Source of the DNA: Hydrogenophaga sp. IBVHS1
Lineage (GTDB): Bacteria > Pseudomonadota > Gammaproteobacteria > Burkholderiales > Burkholderiaceae_C
Assembly: GCF_002127265.1 (NCBI RefSeq)
Contig: NZ_NFUU01000001.1
Location: 2,984,040-3,048,039 of the forward strand
DNA: 64,000 nt
Reading direction: 5' to 3'
Part shown: piece by piece, positions 18,456-27,674 of the stretch
Layout: every line of letters starts with the position of its first letter
Position numbering within the stretch: position 1 is the stretch's first letter
Position numbers and translations under genes: made by a program
Notes under the pieces: model-generated
What the model was told of the DNA's origin: nothing
Seen by the model: only the letters and a program-made list of their open reading frames with translations
Database searches by the model: none

Positions 18456-18549
18456 GTTGGGTTGTCTCCTGTTGATATGGACTTCACTGTACGAATCGAT
18501 AGATTCCACGTCCAATACCAAATGAGACGTCAGTGATATCCTTTTGATA
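18456..18549. promoter_or_regulatory. Divergent promoter/operator region, etfB versus LysR gene
   Basis: 94 bp between the divergent starts. It contains an inverted repeat GAATC-GATA-GATTC at 18493-18506 and a GACGTC palindrome at about 18526-18531. LysR regulators commonly bind such dyads between their own gene and the target operon. No -35/-10 pair is convincing by eye, so the site is a candidate only. Confidence 0.4.
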
Positions 18550-19494
18550 ATGAACTTCCGGCAGATCACCCAGTTCCTGGCCGTGGTGGAAACGCAGAGC
18601 TTTCGCAAGGCGGCGGAACGGCTGCACATTGCGCAACCGCCCCTGTCAACGGGCATCCGGCGCTTGGAAGCAGACCTCGGCGCACCACTTTTCGAGCGCA
18701 GCAAGCGCGGCGTGCGTCTTACCGACGCAGGTCGTATCATTCTGGTGGATGCGCAGCAGATTGCCTTCCATGCTGAGCAGTTACGCAGCGCTGTCGTCGC
18801 TCTGCGTAACGGCGTTGGCGGGCGATTGCGCATTGGCTTTGTAGGCTCCGCCACCTATGCGATGCTGCCACGCGTACTGCCGCTTTTTCGCGAGCGCTAC
18901 CCGAATGTGGTGCTCGACTTGCGCGAAGGCACGACCACACAGATACTTCGCGACCTGGAGGCTGGTGCGCTGGACCTAGGGCTCGTTCGATACCCCGTGG
19001 CAGAAGCCACACCGATCGAAATCAGACCGGTGGAATGGGACAGGCTGGTGGTCGCCTTGCCGATGCACCATCCGCTGACCCGGCGCAAACGCGTGGCGCT
19101 ATCGGACTTGGCCAATGAAGCTTTCATCATGTACTCAGCGTCGAGCGCGGTAAACCTTAGAGCACAGGTGATGCTGGTCTGCCAGACCGCTGGCTTTACT
19201 CCCCGGGTCACGCAGGAAGCCGTGCAGGTTCAGACGTTGGTCAGTCTTGTGGAAAGCGGCATCGGGGTGGCATTGGTCCCTGCAGCATGCAGCACAGGTT
19301 CCACCAGGCGAGTGGAGTTTCGCGATGTGTCGTCAGAAGCATCGCTCGCGGTAGCGCTCGGCGTGGCAATGCAGCCGAGCGCCGACGGTAGCGCTGCACA
19401 GCGTTTCCGGCAGATGTTGGAAGAGAACCCTCCTCAAAACGGTGACACTGTTCTTTTGCGTCGCCGAAAGCCAGTTCCGCGCGGATCACTTTGA
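18550..19494 (+). CDS. LysR-family transcriptional regulator
   Basis: 314 residues from the ATG at 18550. The N-terminal winged helix-turn-helix is textbook: [20 protein letters not shown], then [23 protein letters not shown], and LTDAGR at about 57-62. A periplasmic-binding-protein-like effector domain follows. It is divergent from etfB-etfA-ACAD-Bug-CoA-transferase, the obvious regulon. The last 15 or so residues (after QMLEENPPQ) have no family look and abut a truncated bioA, so the C-terminus may have been remade at a rearrangement junction. Confidence 0.92.
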   Translation: MNFRQITQFLAVVETQSFRKAAERLHIAQPPLSTGIRRLEADLGAPLFERSKRGVRLTDAGRIILVDAQQIAFHAEQLRSAVVALRNGVGGRLRIGFVGSATYAMLPRVLPLFRERYPNVVLDLREGTTTQILRDLEAGALDLGLVRYPVAEATPIEIRPVEWDRLVVALPMHHPLTRRKRVALSDLANEAFIMYSASSAVNLRAQVMLVCQTAGFTPRVTQEAVQVQTLVSLVESGIGVALVPAACSTGSTRRVEFRDVSSEASLAVALGVAMQPSADGSAAQRFRQMLEENPPQNGDTVLLRRRKPVPRGSL

Positions 19495-19504
19495 CGCTCT
19501 CGGT

Positions 19505-19875
19505 GGCGCTGGCGCCGTCGCTCCCGTTGAAGGCGTGGCCCAGGCCAGTGAGCGCAGCCAGGCGCTCGGACAGTTCAACCGCCGGCCCGTGGGTGAAACC
19601 AGCCAGCATCACGTGGTCGAGCGTGTGCAACTGATCGATCAGCGCGGTGCGGATGGCGGGGTGGTTGTGCCCGAACAGGTTGACCCACCAGGAGCTGATC
19701 GCATTCAGATGGCACCAGCCTCCGTGGTCGCGCAGCCACACTCCTGGGCCCGCGCCACGGGAATCAGCGGCAGCGCAGCACCCTCGGACGCGTGCAGCTT
19801 CATCTGGGTGCAGGGGTGCCAAACCCCAGCCGGGCTGCGCTAGCGCCAGGCGTCGTTGGCCGACACAGGTAGCAT
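19505..19875 (-). pseudogene. bioA: bioA remnant (DAPA aminotransferase, N-terminal part)
   Basis: Conceptual translation from the ATG at 19875 gives [11 protein letters not shown], an in-frame TAG at 19840-19842, then VWHPCTQMKLH and LPLIPVARAQ; after a frameshift near 19745-19755 it continues NAISSWWVNLFGH, HVMLAGFTHGPAVELSERLA and GSDGASATE. These are successive conserved blocks of adenosylmethionine-8-amino-7-oxononanoate aminotransferase. Similarity stops at about 19505, where the LysR gene ends, leaving roughly a quarter of the protein. The start overlaps the panD stop (TGATG), so it was once coupled to panD and bioB. Confidence 0.85.
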
Positions 19876-20291
19876 CAAAGCTCGGCGCCTAGGGGCAGGA
19901 TGACCGGATCGCCGGACTGCGGACCGGCGGGCTCGCTGCGGGTCTCGACGATGCGGTTGGCGGCGTCGGGGAACACCAGCTTCGGCACGGCCTCGTCGAG
20001 CTTGTCCTCGTGAACCATGCCAAAGGCCGCGATGATCACCAGGTCGCCCACACTGGCGCGCCGGGCGGCCGAGCCGTTGAGCGAAATGATGCCGCTGCCG
20101 CGCGGCGACTTGATGGCGTAGGTGATGAAACGTTCGCCGTTGTTGACGTTCCAGATGTGCACCTGTTCGTTGGGGCGGATGTTGCTCGCCTCAAGCAGGT
20201 CTTCGTCGATGCCGCAGGACCCTTCGTAGTGCAGCTCGCAGTGGGTGACGGTGGCGCGGTGGATTTTGGATTTCAGCAGGGTGCGAAACAT
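19875..20291 (-). CDS. panD: Aspartate 1-decarboxylase
   Basis: Makes beta-alanine from aspartate for pantothenate and CoA. 138 residues from ATG 20291 ([16 protein letters not shown]). The pyruvoyl-precursor cleavage site is at Gly24-Ser25 in YEGSCGID, the invariant self-processing position; Lys9 and Arg54-region motifs look intact. It sits 11 bp downstream of bioB on the - strand and overlaps the dead bioA start. Pairing panD with biotin genes ties two cofactors (CoA and biotin) that this region uses heavily. Confidence 0.95.
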   Translation of the reverse strand: MFRTLLKSKIHRATVTHCELHYEGSCGIDEDLLEASNIRPNEQVHIWNVNNGERFITYAIKSPRGSGIISLNGSAARRASVGDLVIIAAFGMVHEDKLDEAVPKLVFPDAANRIVETRSEPAGPQSGDPVILPLGAEL

Positions 20292-20302
20292 GGTCGTGGT
20301 CC

Positions 20303-21328
20303 TCAGGCGCCCAAAGTGTGGCGCGCATGCAGGCCCAGGCGCTGCATCAGCGCCCGGTCGCGTTCGATGTCGGGGTTGCCGGTGGTCAGCAGCTTCTCGC
20401 CATAAAAGATGGAGTTGGCGCCGGCCGCAAAACACAGGGCCTGCACCGCATCGCTCATCTGCTGGCGCCCGGCCGACAGGCGCACCCGGGCCCGCGGCAT
20501 GGTGATGCGGGCGACCGCGATCATGCGCACGAACTCCAGCGGGTCCAGTTCGGCCTGATCGGCCAGCGGCGTGCCTTCGACCTTGACCAGGTTGTTGATC
20601 GGCACCGATTCGGGGTAATCGGGCGCCAGGTTGGCCAGCTGGGCGATCAGCGCCGCACGCTGCACCCGCGTCTCGCCCATGCCCACGATCCCGCCACTGC
20701 AGACCCGGACGCCCGCCCCGCGCACGCGTTGCAGGGTGTCGAGCCGGTCCTGGTAATCGCGCGTGGTGATGATGTCGCCGTAAAAGTCGGGGGCGCTGTC
20801 CAGGTTGTGGTTGTAGTAGTCGAGCCCGGCGTCGCGCAGGGTTTCGGCGTGGCCCTCGTTGAGCATGCCCAGGGTGGCGCAGGCCTCCAGGCCCACGTCC
20901 TTGACCGCGCGCACCAGCTCGGCCACGGCTTGCACGTCGCGGTCCTTGGGCGCGCGCCAGGCCGCGCCCATGCAGAAGCGTGTGGCGCCGGCCGCCTTGG
21001 CGCGCACGGCCGCGTCGCGCACCTCTTCCACCGCCATGAGCTTGCTGGCCGCTACGCCGGTGTCGTAGTGCACCGACTGCGGGCAGTAGCCACAGTCTTC
21101 CGGGCAGCCACCGGTCTTGATCGACAGCAGCGTGGCAAGCTCGACCTCGGTCGGGTCGAAGTGCTCGCGGTGAACGGTCTGCGCGCGAAACAGAAGCTCG
21201 GTAAACGGCTGATCGAACAGCGCCACTACGGCTTCGGTCGACCAGGCTCCCACGCTCGATGCCTCGGCAGTCTGCGAAGGTGATTGCACCCAGTGAATGG
21301 GTTCTTCTCTCAGGATCGTGTCATTCAT
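20303..21328 (-). CDS. bioB: Biotin synthase
   Basis: Radical-SAM enzyme that inserts sulfur into dethiobiotin. 341 residues from ATG 21328 ([13 protein letters not shown]). The 4Fe-4S motif C75-x3-C79-x2-C82 is seen as [13 protein letters not shown]. Other BioB blocks: [35 protein letters not shown], and the C-terminal RLSAGRQQM with the arginine near the 2Fe-2S cluster. It looks fully functional although the neighbouring bioA is broken; bioF, bioD and bioA would have to be elsewhere. Confidence 0.96.
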   Translation of the reverse strand: MNDTILREEPIHWVQSPSQTAEASSVGAWSTEAVVALFDQPFTELLFRAQTVHREHFDPTEVELATLLSIKTGGCPEDCGYCPQSVHYDTGVAASKLMAVEEVRDAAVRAKAAGATRFCMGAAWRAPKDRDVQAVAELVRAVKDVGLEACATLGMLNEGHAETLRDAGLDYYNHNLDSAPDFYGDIITTRDYQDRLDTLQRVRGAGVRVCSGGIVGMGETRVQRAALIAQLANLAPDYPESVPINNLVKVEGTPLADQAELDPLEFVRMIAVARITMPRARVRLSAGRQQMSDAVQALCFAAGANSIFYGEKLLTTGNPDIERDRALMQRLGLHARHTLGA

Positions 21329-21413
21329 CGCGCAATACTCCAGTGGTGTCCAGCAAAATTCAATCGATAGATCGACGCGGGCGAATCGTGCCTGCAAGGC
21401 CAGCCACAGCGCT

Positions 21414-22202
21414 TCAGGCGCCTTGCGGCCTGATGTGCTGGGTGGCCTCGTCTTCGACCCGCTGCCAGATCTCGACCGCCATCGGGTTCTTGCTCTCTTC
21501 CAGGATGTGCCCTACCAGCCCGATGGCACGCGCCAGGACGCCGATGCCGCGCACGATTTTCCATGGCAGCCCGAGTTCGCAGCTGATGGCGCCGATGGCG
21601 CCGGTCGCGTTGACGGGAAGCGACTTGCCAGCGGCGCGTTCGGCCTCGTCGCAGATCAGTTGTTCCAGGCGGATGTAGTCGCCGGAAAAGCCGTTGTCTT
21701 TGGCGATCTGGAACAGGCGCGGGGCACGCGGATCGACCGGCTTGTGCAGCGGATGGCCGAGCCCCGGAATGATCTGGCCACGCTCTCGGTAGGCCGCCAC
21801 GGTTTCGCGCGCAATGCGCTCCAGATCGGCGTCGCGTGTGCCCGGCGGCAGCGCCTCGTACAGCATTTTGGCGGTGCCTTCGGTGCTGCCGACGAACACG
21901 CTGCCCAGGCCGCACAATCCGGCCGCCACCGCCGCCTGCAGCGATTCGGGCGCACCGGCGTAAGTCAGTCGCGCGACCAGCGCACTCGGCGTGATGCCGT
22001 GTTCGACCAGCGTCACCGCGATCGCGTTGAATACGTTGGACTCCTGCGGCGTCGGCATGCGCCCGACGATCTGCAGGAAGGCCATATCACCCAGGTTGAG
22101 ATGGCCAAGAATTTCGTCGGGCAGGCTTTTGCCGTGCACCTCGATGCGGTCGGGGGTACTCCACGCAATGTCGGAGCGGATGGGTTTGTTCTTGCGGGTC
22201 AT
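21414..22202 (-). CDS. Citryl-CoA lyase-like protein (short citrate synthase fold)
   Basis: 262 residues, far shorter than citrate synthase (about 430), matching the citryl-CoA lyase/short citrate synthase-like group. The catalytic histidine motif [11 protein letters not shown] is at about 148-158. [14 protein letters not shown] and [14 protein letters not shown] complete the active-site region. It follows a CitE-like lyase and an MmgE/PrpD gene on the - strand. Two different CoA-ester C-C lyase folds next to each other is odd and points to cleavage of a tertiary or branched hydroxyacyl-CoA. Confidence 0.85.
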   Translation of the reverse strand: MTRKNKPIRSDIAWSTPDRIEVHGKSLPDEILGHLNLGDMAFLQIVGRMPTPQESNVFNAIAVTLVEHGITPSALVARLTYAGAPESLQAAVAAGLCGLGSVFVGSTEGTAKMLYEALPPGTRDADLERIARETVAAYRERGQIIPGLGHPLHKPVDPRAPRLFQIAKDNGFSGDYIRLEQLICDEAERAAGKSLPVNATGAIGAISCELGLPWKIVRGIGVLARAIGLVGHILEESKNPMAVEIWQRVEDEATQHIRPQGA

Positions 22203-22238
22203 GAGAAATTCCAGTCGGTTTGGGGTGGGCTTAAAAAA

Positions 22239-23084
22239 TCAGGCGCTCAGACCCGCGTCGCGCAGCACGGCTTGTGCACGCTGGTACACCGGCAGATCGA
22301 CCATCTGGCTGTCAACCGCCACGGCGGAACCACCCGCCGTTTCAAATGCTTTGCAGACGCGGCGCGCCCAGTCAAGCCGTTCGGGGGTCGGCGTGAACAC
22401 CGCCTGGACGATGGCAAGCTGCTTCGGGTGGATGCACAGCTTGGCACCAAAGCCGAGTCGACGTGAGCGTTCAGTGTCCGCCTGCAAGCGTTGCAGGTCC
22501 TCGATCGCGGTGCTGACACCATCAACCGGCGCGGCCAGCCCGGCCAGCCGCGAGGCCAGCACCACTTGTGAGCGGAAAGCCAGCAGCTCTGACTCCGCGC
22601 CATCGGGCGCACAGTCAATGCCCAGATCGAGCGCCAGATCGACGCTGCCAAAAGCCAGGCGGATCACGCCCGGCACGCTCGCAATGCTGTGGATTTCCCT
22701 AAGGCCGCGCGCCGACTCGATGATCGGCAACACGTCCTTATAGGTGATCTCGACCACGGTGCACACGGCATCGATACCCTCGGCCTTGGGCAGCATCACC
22801 GCCGCCACACCAGGATGGCGACACAGTTCGAGATCGTCTTCAAACCAGGGCGTGCCAGCGGCATTGATGCGCACAACCAGCGGTGCCGACGCATCAAGCG
22901 CCGTCGCCAGCGCGTCGCGTGCGCTCGCCTTCGCCTCGGGGGCAACCGCGTCTTCCAGATCAACAATCACCGCGTCGGCGCCGCTGGCGCGCGCCTTGGC
23001 AAAACGCTCAGGCCTGTCTGCGGGCACAAAAAGATAGGCACGCCGCAGGACATGGAGGCCGGGGGTGCTGGTCGCCATGCTCAT
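22239..23084 (-). CDS. CitE-like CoA-ester lyase (HpcH/HpaI aldolase family)
   Basis: 281 residues. TIM-barrel CoA lyase of the CitE/malyl-CoA lyase/citramalyl-CoA lyase group: AYLFVPADRPERFAKA near 16-31, Mg-binding region DLEDAVAP at 42-49, MLPKAEG, IESARGL and FGSVDLALDLG. Such enzymes cleave 3-hydroxyacyl-CoA esters to acetyl- or propionyl-CoA plus a keto acid. The start overlaps the MmgE/PrpD stop by four bases, implying coupling. Citramalyl-CoA lyase is one possible identity, but residues deciding the substrate were not checked. Confidence 0.87.
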   Translation of the reverse strand: MSMATSTPGLHVLRRAYLFVPADRPERFAKARASGADAVIVDLEDAVAPEAKASARDALATALDASAPLVVRINAAGTPWFEDDLELCRHPGVAAVMLPKAEGIDAVCTVVEITYKDVLPIIESARGLREIHSIASVPGVIRLAFGSVDLALDLGIDCAPDGAESELLAFRSQVVLASRLAGLAAPVDGVSTAIEDLQRLQADTERSRRLGFGAKLCIHPKQLAIVQAVFTPTPERLDWARRVCKAFETAGGSAVAVDSQMVDLPVYQRAQAVLRDAGLSA

Positions 23085-24445
23085 GCCGCCAACCAGCGCT
23101 CGATGTGCGGCGCCTCGGCGACCGCCCAGACGCGCGCGATCAGTGCCTCCACCTCTGCAGGCGTGGCCCCCTTGCCGTAGGCCGCCAGGCGCTGCGCCTT
23201 GTCTTCCAGCTCGGCACGTGTCAGGGTGTTGCCAGGGTCGCCTTTGGGCTCATCGACCCGCGCGCCAAAGGTGTGGCCATCGCGCGTGCTCACCGTTACC
23301 TTGCCGATCCAGCGCTGCGGGTAGGCCTTATCGACCTCGGCGTCGAGCTGCATCGTCACGCGGTCGCGCAAGGCGGCCACGCGCGGCGCGAGGTAATGCG
23401 CTTCAAATTCATTCAGCCCGGCAAAGCCGTATTCGGCGGCCAGCGCCAGCACCGTGCCCATTGAGAATTTGGCCTGGTGCACGGTGGCGGGCACGGTGAC
23501 GCGGCCCAGCACGTCGATGGCGCCCTGGTGCACATGGGTGGTCACCGCGGCAATATCGTCGGCCTTGAGCCCATGCGTCTGCATCAGCGCCAGCAGCGCG
23601 TCGGCGCTGGGGTGGGTGTGGCGGCACGAGGCGTGGTATTTGAACGAGGTTTCCGCCGTGGCCCAGCGCTGGCCCAGGCGGTCGGTCAGGCGCGCCGGAT
23701 CGGCGTCGTTCGACATGCCCGCAGCCATGCCTTGCGCGCCTTCCAGAATCTGGCGCGCGCCGGTCAGCCCCTCGCGCGCCAAGTAGGCGCAGGCCAAGCC
23801 GCTGGACGCCGCATGCGCGGTGTGCAGTTGCTTGGAGTCAGCGGCGTCGCGCAAAAACTCCCACAGCCCGGCGGCTTGTGTGCCGGCGCTGCCGAAGGCA
23901 TGCAGCATGGTGGTCGCATCGAGCTTGAGCAGCCGTCCGGCCGCCGCAGCGGCGGCCAGCGTGCCGGCGGTGGCCGTGGTGTGAAAGATGCGGTAGTGCG
24001 AGCGGCCCAGGAACTCGCCCACCCGAATGCCGACTTCATAGCCCGCCACTACGGCGGCCAGGAACTCGCGGCCGCTGGCACCGATGTCCTGCGCGATGGC
24101 CAGCGCCGCCGGGAACACGACGGCTGCGGGATGAAACACCGAGCCGTTGTGGACGTCATCCTGCTCGGCGAAATGCGAGGCGGCCGCGTTGACCATCGCA
24201 GCGAAATGGGGCGAGGTGGTGCGGCGCGAGATCAGCACCTCGGCGCGGCCGGAGGCCGGCCCCATGGTGCGGGCATAGGCTTCGATGGCCTCGACCGGCC
24301 GGGCGCCCTTGCCCGCCAACGCGGAGGCGTACCAGTCGAGGAACAGGTCTTCGGTTCGGCGCAGCACCGGCGCCGGAATGGTGTCGAATGACAGATCGGC
24401 GGCAAAGGCAGCCAGCGTCGCGCTCGGGTTTGTATCTGGGGTCAT
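23081..24445 (-). CDS. MmgE/PrpD family protein, second copy
   Basis: 454 residues from the ATG at 24445 (MTPDTNPSATLAAF). Family motif EQDDVHNGSVFHPA is near residue 95, then FHTTATAGTLAAAAAAGRLL and CRHTHPSADALL. Only distantly similar to the copy at 2.0-3.4 kb. Directly upstream of the CitE-like and citryl-CoA-lyase-like genes, so it may hydrate, dehydrate or decarboxylate a methylcitrate-like intermediate of the same pathway. Confidence 0.85.
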   Translation of the reverse strand: MTPDTNPSATLAAFAADLSFDTIPAPVLRRTEDLFLDWYASALAGKGARPVEAIEAYARTMGPASGRAEVLISRRTTSPHFAAMVNAAASHFAEQDDVHNGSVFHPAAVVFPAALAIAQDIGASGREFLAAVVAGYEVGIRVGEFLGRSHYRIFHTTATAGTLAAAAAAGRLLKLDATTMLHAFGSAGTQAAGLWEFLRDAADSKQLHTAHAASSGLACAYLAREGLTGARQILEGAQGMAAGMSNDADPARLTDRLGQRWATAETSFKYHASCRHTHPSADALLALMQTHGLKADDIAAVTTHVHQGAIDVLGRVTVPATVHQAKFSMGTVLALAAEYGFAGLNEFEAHYLAPRVAALRDRVTMQLDAEVDKAYPQRWIGKVTVSTRDGHTFGARVDEPKGDPGNTLTRAELEDKAQRLAAYGKGATPAEVEALIARVWAVAEAPHIERWLAA

Positions 24446-24461
24446 GGCATCGATCTCGCAG

Positions 24462-25640
24462 TCAGATGGCTTGGTCTGCACGCAGCCGGGCGATGTCAGT
24501 CTCGCCGTAGCCGAGCTCGGTCAGGATGGCTTCGGTGTGCTGACCCAGCGCAGGCACCGGCCCCATGGGCGGCGGCGGCTCGCTGCCCTGGACGTGGTGC
24601 GGCGGGTACAGCGCCGGCAGCGTGCCGCCTGGCGAATCGATCTCGGTCCAGCGCCCACGCGCCGCGAGTTGCGGGTGCTTCCACAGGTCGGCCATCTCGT
24701 TGAGCTGGCCGTTGGCGATTTGCGCCGCATCCAGCCGCGCCACCAGTTGCGCCGCGGTCAGGGTGGCGCAGACACCTTCGATGATGCCGCGCAGTTTCTC
24801 GCGCTGGGCCAGCCGGTTGGCGTTGCCCAGGTACTGTGCGGTCAGCTCGGGCAATTGCAACACCTGGTTGCAGAAGGTGGCCCATTCGCGGTCGTGCTGC
24901 ACCGCCAGCACCACCTGCTTGCCGTCGCCGCAGGTAAAAGGGCCGTAGGGGTAAATGGCGGCGTGCGAGGCGCCAGCACGCAGCGGCGGCGGCTGGCCAT
25001 CCAGCGTGTAGTAGAGCGGGAAGCCCATCCATTCGGACATGGCTTCGAGCATGGAGATTTCGAGCCGTTGGCCACGCCCCGTGCGCCCGCGCTCCAGCAA
25101 AGCGGCCAGCACGCTGCTGTAGGCGTACATGCCAGCGGCGATGTCGGCAATCGACAGTCCGGCCTTGGATGGCGTCTCCGGCGTTCCGGTCACCGACACA
25201 AAACCGGCTTCGCTCTGGATCAGCAGGTCATAGGCCTTTTTCGCGGTGTAGGGGCCGCCGTCGCCGTAGCCCGAGATGTCGCACACCACGATGCGCGGGT
25301 TGACCGGCGCCAGGCTGGCATGGTCCAGTCCCATGCGCGCGGCAGCACCGGGCGCCAGATTCTGCACCAGCACGTCGGCGCGCTCCACCAGCTTTTGCAG
25401 TACGGCGCGTGCGGCCGGGTGTTTGAGGTCGAGCGTCAGGCTTTCCTTGGAGCGGTTGCACCAGACGAAGTGGGAAGCCGAGCCGTGGGCCCGGCTGTCG
25501 TAGGCGCGGGCGAAGTCGCCCTCGCCCGGACGCTCGACCTTGATGACGCGCGCGCCGAGATCGGCCAACTGGCGGGTGCAGAACGGCGCGGCAATCGCGT
25601 GCTCCAGCGTGACAATCAGCATTCCTTCCAATGGACGCAT
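24462..25640 (-). CDS. CaiB/BaiF type III CoA-transferase
   Basis: 392 residues from ATG 25640 (MRPLEGMLIVTLEHA). ARVIKVERPGEGD and FVWCNRSKESLTLDLKHP mark the N-terminal domain. The catalytic aspartate is in IADIAAGM at about 163-165, in the position known from formyl-CoA transferase. It lies 12 bp after the ACAD stop and 16 bp before the MmgE/PrpD start. The second of three members in the window; the three are well diverged, so they probably serve different acids. Confidence 0.9.
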   Translation of the reverse strand: MRPLEGMLIVTLEHAIAAPFCTRQLADLGARVIKVERPGEGDFARAYDSRAHGSASHFVWCNRSKESLTLDLKHPAARAVLQKLVERADVLVQNLAPGAAARMGLDHASLAPVNPRIVVCDISGYGDGGPYTAKKAYDLLIQSEAGFVSVTGTPETPSKAGLSIADIAAGMYAYSSVLAALLERGRTGRGQRLEISMLEAMSEWMGFPLYYTLDGQPPPLRAGASHAAIYPYGPFTCGDGKQVVLAVQHDREWATFCNQVLQLPELTAQYLGNANRLAQREKLRGIIEGVCATLTAAQLVARLDAAQIANGQLNEMADLWKHPQLAARGRWTEIDSPGGTLPALYPPHHVQGSEPPPPMGPVPALGQHTEAILTELGYGETDIARLRADQAI

Positions 25641-25651
25641 GGCAATTTCTT

Positions 25652-26809
25652 TCAGAATGAGCGCGGCAACTCGAGCACATGCTCGGCCACGTAACTCAGA
25701 ATCAGGTTGGTGGAGATCGGCGCCACTTGGTACAGCCGGGTTTCGCGGAACTTGCGCTCGATGTCGTATTCGCAGGCAAAGCCAAAGCCGCCATGGGTCT
25801 GAATGGCGGTGTTGGCCGCCTCCCAGGAGGCTTTGGCGGCCAGGTACTTGGCCATATTGGCCTCTGCGCCACACGGTTGGTGGGCGTCAAACAGCTCGCA
25901 GGCACGCCAGCGCATCAGGTCAGCGGCTTCGGTCTCGATGTGGGCCTCGGCCAAGGGAAACTGCACGCCCTGGTTCTGCCCAATCGGGCGGTCAAACACG
26001 CGGCGCTCGCGGGCATAGCGGGCGCTGCGCTCGACGAACCAGCGGGCGTCGCCAATGCACTCGGCGGCAATCAGCGTGCGCTCGGCGTTCAGGCCGTCCA
26101 GGATGTACTTGAAACCTTTGCCCTCCTCGCCGATCAGGTTCTCGGCCGGGATTTCGAGGTTGTCGAAGAACAGCTCATTGGTCTCGTGGTTGACCATGTT
26201 GCGGATCGGGTTCACAGTCATGCCCTGGCCAATGGCCTGGTGCAGGTCAACGATAAAGATCGACATGCCCTCTGACTTGCGCTTCACATCCTTGAGCGGG
26301 GTGGTGCGTGCCAGCAAAATCATCAGATCGGAGTGCTGAATCCGCGAGATCCAGACCTTCTGGCCATTGACCACATAGCGGTCGCCCTGCTTGACTGCGG
26401 TGGTCTTGATCTTGGTGGTGTCGGTGCCTGTGGTTGGCTCGGTCACGCCCATGGACTGCAGGCGCAGATCGCCGCTCGCGATTTTTGGCAGGTAGCGGCG
26501 CTTTTGCTCGTCCGAGCCATGGCGCAGCAAGGTGCCCATGTTGTACATCTGGCCGTGACAGGCGCCGGCATTGCCGCCGCAGCGGTTGACCTCTTCCATC
26601 ACCACCGAGGCTTCGGCCAGACCCAAGCCAGCTCCGCCGTACTCCTGCGGAATCATCACCGCCAGCCAGCCGGCCCTGGTCAGCGCGTCCACACACGCCT
26701 CGGGGTAAGCACGGGCATCGTCAATCTTGCGAAAGTACTCGTCAGGGAAGCGTTTGAAAAGATCGCGCAGCGCGGCACGCAACTCGGGGTAACGTTCTTG
26801 GTTCATCAT
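25652..26809 (-). CDS. Acyl-CoA dehydrogenase, helix-G glutamate type
   Basis: 385 residues. Standard N-terminal and beta-domain motifs are present (GVTEPTTGTD, KVWISRI). At the usual catalytic position it has VAPISTNLI, without glutamate, but the isovaleryl-CoA-dehydrogenase-type position is kept in LNAERTL (about E243). The C-terminal end YVAEHVLELPRSF is shared in form with the ACAD at 53.2-54.4 kb (YIGEHVLGLPKSY), so the two are a subfamily. Located between a BadI/MenB-like hydrolase and a CoA-transferase, so a ring- or branch-acid dehydrogenase is plausible. Confidence 0.9.
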   Translation of the reverse strand: MMNQERYPELRAALRDLFKRFPDEYFRKIDDARAYPEACVDALTRAGWLAVMIPQEYGGAGLGLAEASVVMEEVNRCGGNAGACHGQMYNMGTLLRHGSDEQKRRYLPKIASGDLRLQSMGVTEPTTGTDTTKIKTTAVKQGDRYVVNGQKVWISRIQHSDLMILLARTTPLKDVKRKSEGMSIFIVDLHQAIGQGMTVNPIRNMVNHETNELFFDNLEIPAENLIGEEGKGFKYILDGLNAERTLIAAECIGDARWFVERSARYARERRVFDRPIGQNQGVQFPLAEAHIETEAADLMRWRACELFDAHQPCGAEANMAKYLAAKASWEAANTAIQTHGGFGFACEYDIERKFRETRLYQVAPISTNLILSYVAEHVLELPRSF

Positions 26810-26860
26810 TTTCAGTCTCTAAAAGTTCCCCGCCGAGCCGCGCAGGACAAAGGTTACCGG

Positions 26861-27643
26861 TTAGCGGAATTTGCTGAAGTCGGGCTTGCGCTTCTCAAGA
26901 AAGGCGCTGGCCCCTTCCTGCTGCTCGCCGGTACTGAAATAGTTAGGTGCCACTTCCTGGATCAGGTCGTTCATGTCCTTGCCCATGATCGGGGCCATGT
27001 GGTGGTAGAACGAACGCTTGACAATCTTCAGGCAGGTCGGCGACAGCGACAGCAATTCGTCGCAGTACTTCTGCACCTCTTCGTCGAGTTGGGCCATGGG
27101 CACCACCGAGTTGGCCAGACCCCAGTCGAACGCCTGCTTCGCGCTGTAGCGGCGGCACAGCATCCACAGTTCGCGCGCCCGCTTGTGGCCAAGCACATTG
27201 GCCGCGTGCGAGACGATATAGCCACCGGCCGGTGAGCCGACGCGTGGCCCGTTCTGACCAAAGATCGCATGCTCGGCGGCAATCGTGAAGTCACAAAAGT
27301 AGGCAATGTGGTGACCGGCACCAATGGCATAGCCGTTGACGCGCGCGATCACCGGCTTGGGACATTCGGCGATCTGGCGGTTGAAGTTGAATTCCAGGTC
27401 CTGCAGGCCGCTCTTGCCACCTTCGCCCTTTTCCCAGTTGACATCACCGCCGACACAAAAGGCGCGCTCGCCAGCACCGGTCAGCACGATCACGCCGACC
27501 TTCGGATCGTCGCCGGCCTGGGCCAGCAGTCGCTCCATGTCCTTGATGGTGTCACCAGTGAAAGCGTTGAGCGTCTTGGGCCGATTGATGGTGATGGTGG
27601 CAACGTAATTTTTGACGTCGTAAATGACTTCCTGATCGCTCAT
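26861..27643 (-). CDS. BadI/MenB-like crotonase (probable ring-cleaving or ring-forming hydrolase type)
   Basis: 260 residues from ATG 27643 (MSDQEVIYDVKNYV). The active-site loop at about 127-141 reads FGQNGPRVGSPAGGY, followed by LGHKRARELWMLCRRYSA. This FGQxGPxVGS plus REIW-LCR pattern is the mark of MenB (DHNA-CoA synthase) and BadI (2-ketocyclohexanecarboxyl-CoA hydrolase), not of ordinary hydratases. Menaquinone genes are absent here, while ligases, ACADs and ETF are present, so a BadI-like hydrolysis of a cyclic beta-keto-CoA is the better reading. Substrate is inference. Confidence 0.83.
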   Translation of the reverse strand: MSDQEVIYDVKNYVATITINRPKTLNAFTGDTIKDMERLLAQAGDDPKVGVIVLTGAGERAFCVGGDVNWEKGEGGKSGLQDLEFNFNRQIAECPKPVIARVNGYAIGAGHHIAYFCDFTIAAEHAIFGQNGPRVGSPAGGYIVSHAANVLGHKRARELWMLCRRYSAKQAFDWGLANSVVPMAQLDEEVQKYCDELLSLSPTCLKIVKRSFYHHMAPIMGKDMNDLIQEVAPNYFSTGEQQEGASAFLEKRKPDFSKFR

Positions 27644-27674
27644 GGTGTTTCTTCGTGATATTGGTTGGGGGAAA

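Noticed and set aside
19442..19843. 133-codon + strand frame after the LysR gene
   Set aside because: It is the antisense of the bioA remnant, whose conserved blocks are on the - strand.
26861..27643. menB of a menaquinone pathway
   Set aside because: The active-site loop is MenB-like, but no other men gene is nearby and the surroundings are catabolic; BadI-like is the better reading.
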